In this document: piece after piece, positions 6,302 through 7,623 of the stretch
How the letters are laid out: every line of letters starts with the position of its first letter
How positions within the stretch are numbered: the stretch's first letter is position 1
NCBI GenBank assembly: GCA_964580235.1
Contig: CAZOJY010000142.1
Coordinates: forward strand, 1 to 7,623
Direction: 5' to 3'
Source of the DNA: G020348385 sp964580235
Lineage (GTDB): Bacteria; Acidobacteriota; Aminicenantia; Aminicenantales; Aminicenantaceae
Length of the DNA stretch: 7,623 bases
Program-made: the position numbers and the translations under genes
Notes under the pieces: generated by a model
What the model saw: the letters and a program-made list of their open reading frames with translations, nothing else
Databases searched by the model: none
Told to the model about the DNA's origin: nothing

Positions 6302-6407
6302 TAATTTGTTGACGGGATACCTGATTACCAAACTAAAGAATTAAGGCAACGGGTATCCCGGTACAGAATTAATTCCCAGAATTAATTCGGTACCTGTCCC
6401 CAAATTA
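6302..6407. repeat. Palindromic REP-like element in the convergent gap
   Basis: The ends are inverted copies of one sequence: TAATTTGTTGACGGGATACC on the plus strand (6302-6321) and TAATTTGGGGACAGGTACC on the minus strand (6407-6389), agreeing at 16 positions with one indel. Inside, 6360-6375 and 6379-6394 form a 16-bp inverted repeat (15 of 16 matched) around 3 nt, and 6313-6321 pairs perfectly with 6352-6360. The element fills the gap between the DUF4412-like gene and the converging TIM-barrel gene, whose TAA stop (6405-6407) is its outermost triplet. The hairpins could act as a bidirectional terminator or mRNA 3'-end protector. It shares the GGGGACAGG end with the element at 5413-5508. Confidence 0.82.
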
Positions 6408-7256
6408 AGATAAATACAAGTTTTTGAGGATGATAGCGTCGCGTTCCTGGATCGGGCTTTCGCAGATGACCATGCCTTCCGCCCCCGCATCCTTCAGCGC
6501 CTGTGCCCATTCGTCATACCGGAAATCCGACTCGTCCAGGTTCAAATGCTTTAACTCCCCCCTGCTGCTGTATTCCACCCCTGAGACGTGGATGTGCATC
6601 CTCTTCAGTGCCCGCTTCCCCAGCTTCCGTCCGATCTTCCGCAGTATCCGGTCGAATTCCCTGTAGCTGTTCGCCTTGCCGCGCCCTTCTCTCGCATGGA
6701 TGTGCGAAAAATCCACACACGGCTCGAGCCCATCGACCTCCCGGCACAGCCGCAAAATCTCCTCCAGCGATCCGAACTGCCTCCGCTTCCCCATGGTCTC
6801 AGGCCTCAGCACAACCCTGCTCCTCTCTGCCCTCAATATCGACACAACCTCCTGCGCCCCCTTCTTTATATTTTCGAAAGCCGCTCCCTCATCATCCTTC
6901 CCATAATACCCGGCGTGAAACACCACACTCGAGGCGCCGCACTTCTCGGCCATCCTCGCCGATGCCAACAGCCTCTCCATACTGGCCAGCCTCTTTCCCT
7001 CCTCGGCCGCGTTCAAATTCACATAATAGGGGGCATGCACACTCAGCCCCACACCTAGTGCCTCGGCCGCTTCCCCGATCTTCTCCGCCGTATCCGCCCC
7101 CATTTTCACTCCCTTGACGAACTCCACCTCCATGCAGTCCAATCCCAGTTCAACGATTCTCCGAATCCCTGCCAAACTCGACGTTCCCCCCGTCGACTTG
7201 GGCACCCCCGCTGTCCCAAAAAGCAGGCTAGAAGCACTCCACATCGGCCTTTCCAT
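6405..7256 (-). CDS. Endonuclease IV / xylose isomerase-like TIM-barrel protein
   Basis: This protein of up to 283 residues resembles the archaeal-type branch of the AP endonuclease 2 family. Candidate metal ligands appear in family order: E43/E45 (MEVEF), H74 (SVHAPY), H114 (VVFHAGYYG), E153 (RPETMGK), D182, H185 and H187 (VDFSHIHA), H221/H223 (HIHVSG), H237 (ELKHLNL) and E266 (ICESP). Endonuclease IV cuts DNA at abasic sites with a trinuclear zinc centre; its Asp before the last His is not obvious here, so DNA repair versus a sugar isomerase/epimerase role is open. The start is uncertain: ATG 7256, ATG 7244 (GGAAAGG just upstream) or a CTG at 7226 that would give the short LFGTAG-type N-terminus I expect for relatives. 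It overlaps or abuts the thiC stop and is probably translated from the same mRNA. Confidence 0.82.
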   Translation of the reverse strand: MERPMWSASSLLFGTAGVPKSTGGTSSLAGIRRIVELGLDCMEVEFVKGVKMGADTAEKIGEAAEALGVGLSVHAPYYVNLNAAEEGKRLASMERLLASARMAEKCGASSVVFHAGYYGKDDEGAAFENIKKGAQEVVSILRAERSRVVLRPETMGKRRQFGSLEEILRLCREVDGLEPCVDFSHIHAREGRGKANSYREFDRILRKIGRKLGKRALKRMHIHVSGVEYSSRGELKHLNLDESDFRYDEWAQALKDAGAEGMVICESPIQERDAIILKNLYLS

Positions 7257-7623
7257 CGGAATTCAAATATTCGCTGACGATGCGCATCGCACAAAAGTCA
7301 CCGCACATGGAACAGGCCTCTGATGTGGTCCTCCTTTCCTTCCTCACAGCCTCAAATTTATGCGGATCGAGCACAAGCGTCTTCTGCTCGTCCCAATCCA
7401 GCTTTTTTCTCGCCTCTGAAAGCTTCAGATCCCTCTCTCTCGCGCCCTTCACACCCTTCACGATGTCTGCCGCATGGGCTGCTATCTTACTTGCGATCAA
7501 CCCGTCTTTCACATCCTCCGGCCCCGGCAGCCCCAGATGCTCACTCGGCGTCACATAACACAAAAAGTCAGCCCCGGCCGCCGCCGCGATCGCCCCCCCG
7601 AGTGCCGACACGATCGGGGGCAC
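7228..7623 (-). CDS. thiC: Phosphomethylpyrimidine synthase ThiC, C-terminal part (5' end beyond window)
   Basis: The 131 visible residues are the end of ThiC, the radical-SAM enzyme that rearranges aminoimidazole ribotide to hydroxymethylpyrimidine phosphate in thiamin synthesis. Diagnostic stretches are CYVTPSEHLGLPGPEDVKDG (22-41 of the visible part), KIAAHAADIVKG (46-57), the K/R-rich LDWDEQ segment near 75-80, and the terminal cluster-binding EACSMCGDFCAMRI. The cysteines are spaced C-x2-C-x3-C (visible C104, C107, C111), one residue shorter than the C-x2-C-x4-C of the E. coli-type enzyme; I believe the shorter ThiC type of anaerobes and archaea has this spacing, but cannot check here. 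The reading frame is open at the right edge, so the GTG there is an internal Val. Its stop at 7228 lies inside or next to the start of the TIM-barrel gene. A TPP riboswitch, if present, would lie outside the window. Confidence 0.95.
   Translation of the reverse strand: MPPIVSALGGAIAAAAGADFLCYVTPSEHLGLPGPEDVKDGLIASKIAAHAADIVKGVKGARERDLKLSEARKKLDWDEQKTLVLDPHKFEAVRKERRTTSEACSMCGDFCAMRIVSEYLNSDGKADVECF

Noticed and set aside
5413..6407. CRISPR array
   Set aside because: Only two palindromic units of different inner sequence, no regular spacers and no cas genes.
6503..7117. 204-residue plus-strand open frame rich in Pro, Ser and Arg
   Set aside because: Low-complexity antisense of the TIM-barrel gene, with no ribosome site or recognisable domain.

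Overview
The window looks like a chromosomal segment from a Gram-negative-type, probably anaerobic bacterium. At least four of the proteins carry export signals, one is a membrane iron-sulfur protein, and the intergenic gaps hold short palindromic repeats with a GGGGACAGG core. The two large secreted M14-family proteins with aspartate-rich inserts, together with these repeats, remind me of Acidobacteriota / 'Candidatus Aminicenantes'-type genomes. That placement is an impression, not a demonstrated assignment.

Layout. (1) Positions 1-1425, minus strand: a tightly coupled three-gene redox operon. A secreted TlpA-like thioredoxin (WCVPC) is followed, with a 1-nt overlap, by a 45-residue membrane mini-protein ending in a CxxC motif (CD1871A-like). 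That gene overlaps by 4 nt a NapH-type polytopic 4Fe-4S protein that runs off the left edge. (2) Positions 1426-1638: a divergent intergenic region with a good minus-strand promoter candidate and a degenerate piece of the repeat family. (3) Positions 1639-6290, plus strand: two tandem M14 carboxypeptidase-family proteins with a 4-nt overlap, then a DUF4412-like secreted Met-rich protein. The first M14 protein has lost the HxxE, the second zinc His and the catalytic Glu, so it is a predicted pseudo-peptidase. The second keeps all of them. (4) Positions 6291-6404: a convergent gap filled by a palindromic repeat. (5) Positions 6405-7623, minus strand: the C-terminal part of ThiC (5' end off the right edge), followed with overlap by an endonuclease IV / xylose-isomerase-like TIM-barrel protein.

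How it fits together. The left operon probably moves electrons or reducing equivalents across the membrane to a periplasmic thioredoxin. The central operon appears to be a secreted peptidase/pseudo-peptidase pair plus a lipoprotein-carrier-like (DUF4412) partner. ThiC makes the thiamin pyrimidine; its downstream neighbour is a metal-dependent TIM barrel of uncertain substrate. The most distinctive features are the dead/active M14 pair, the overlooked CxxC mini-protein operon, and REP-like repeats that supply stop codons and, for the active M14 protein, its last residues.
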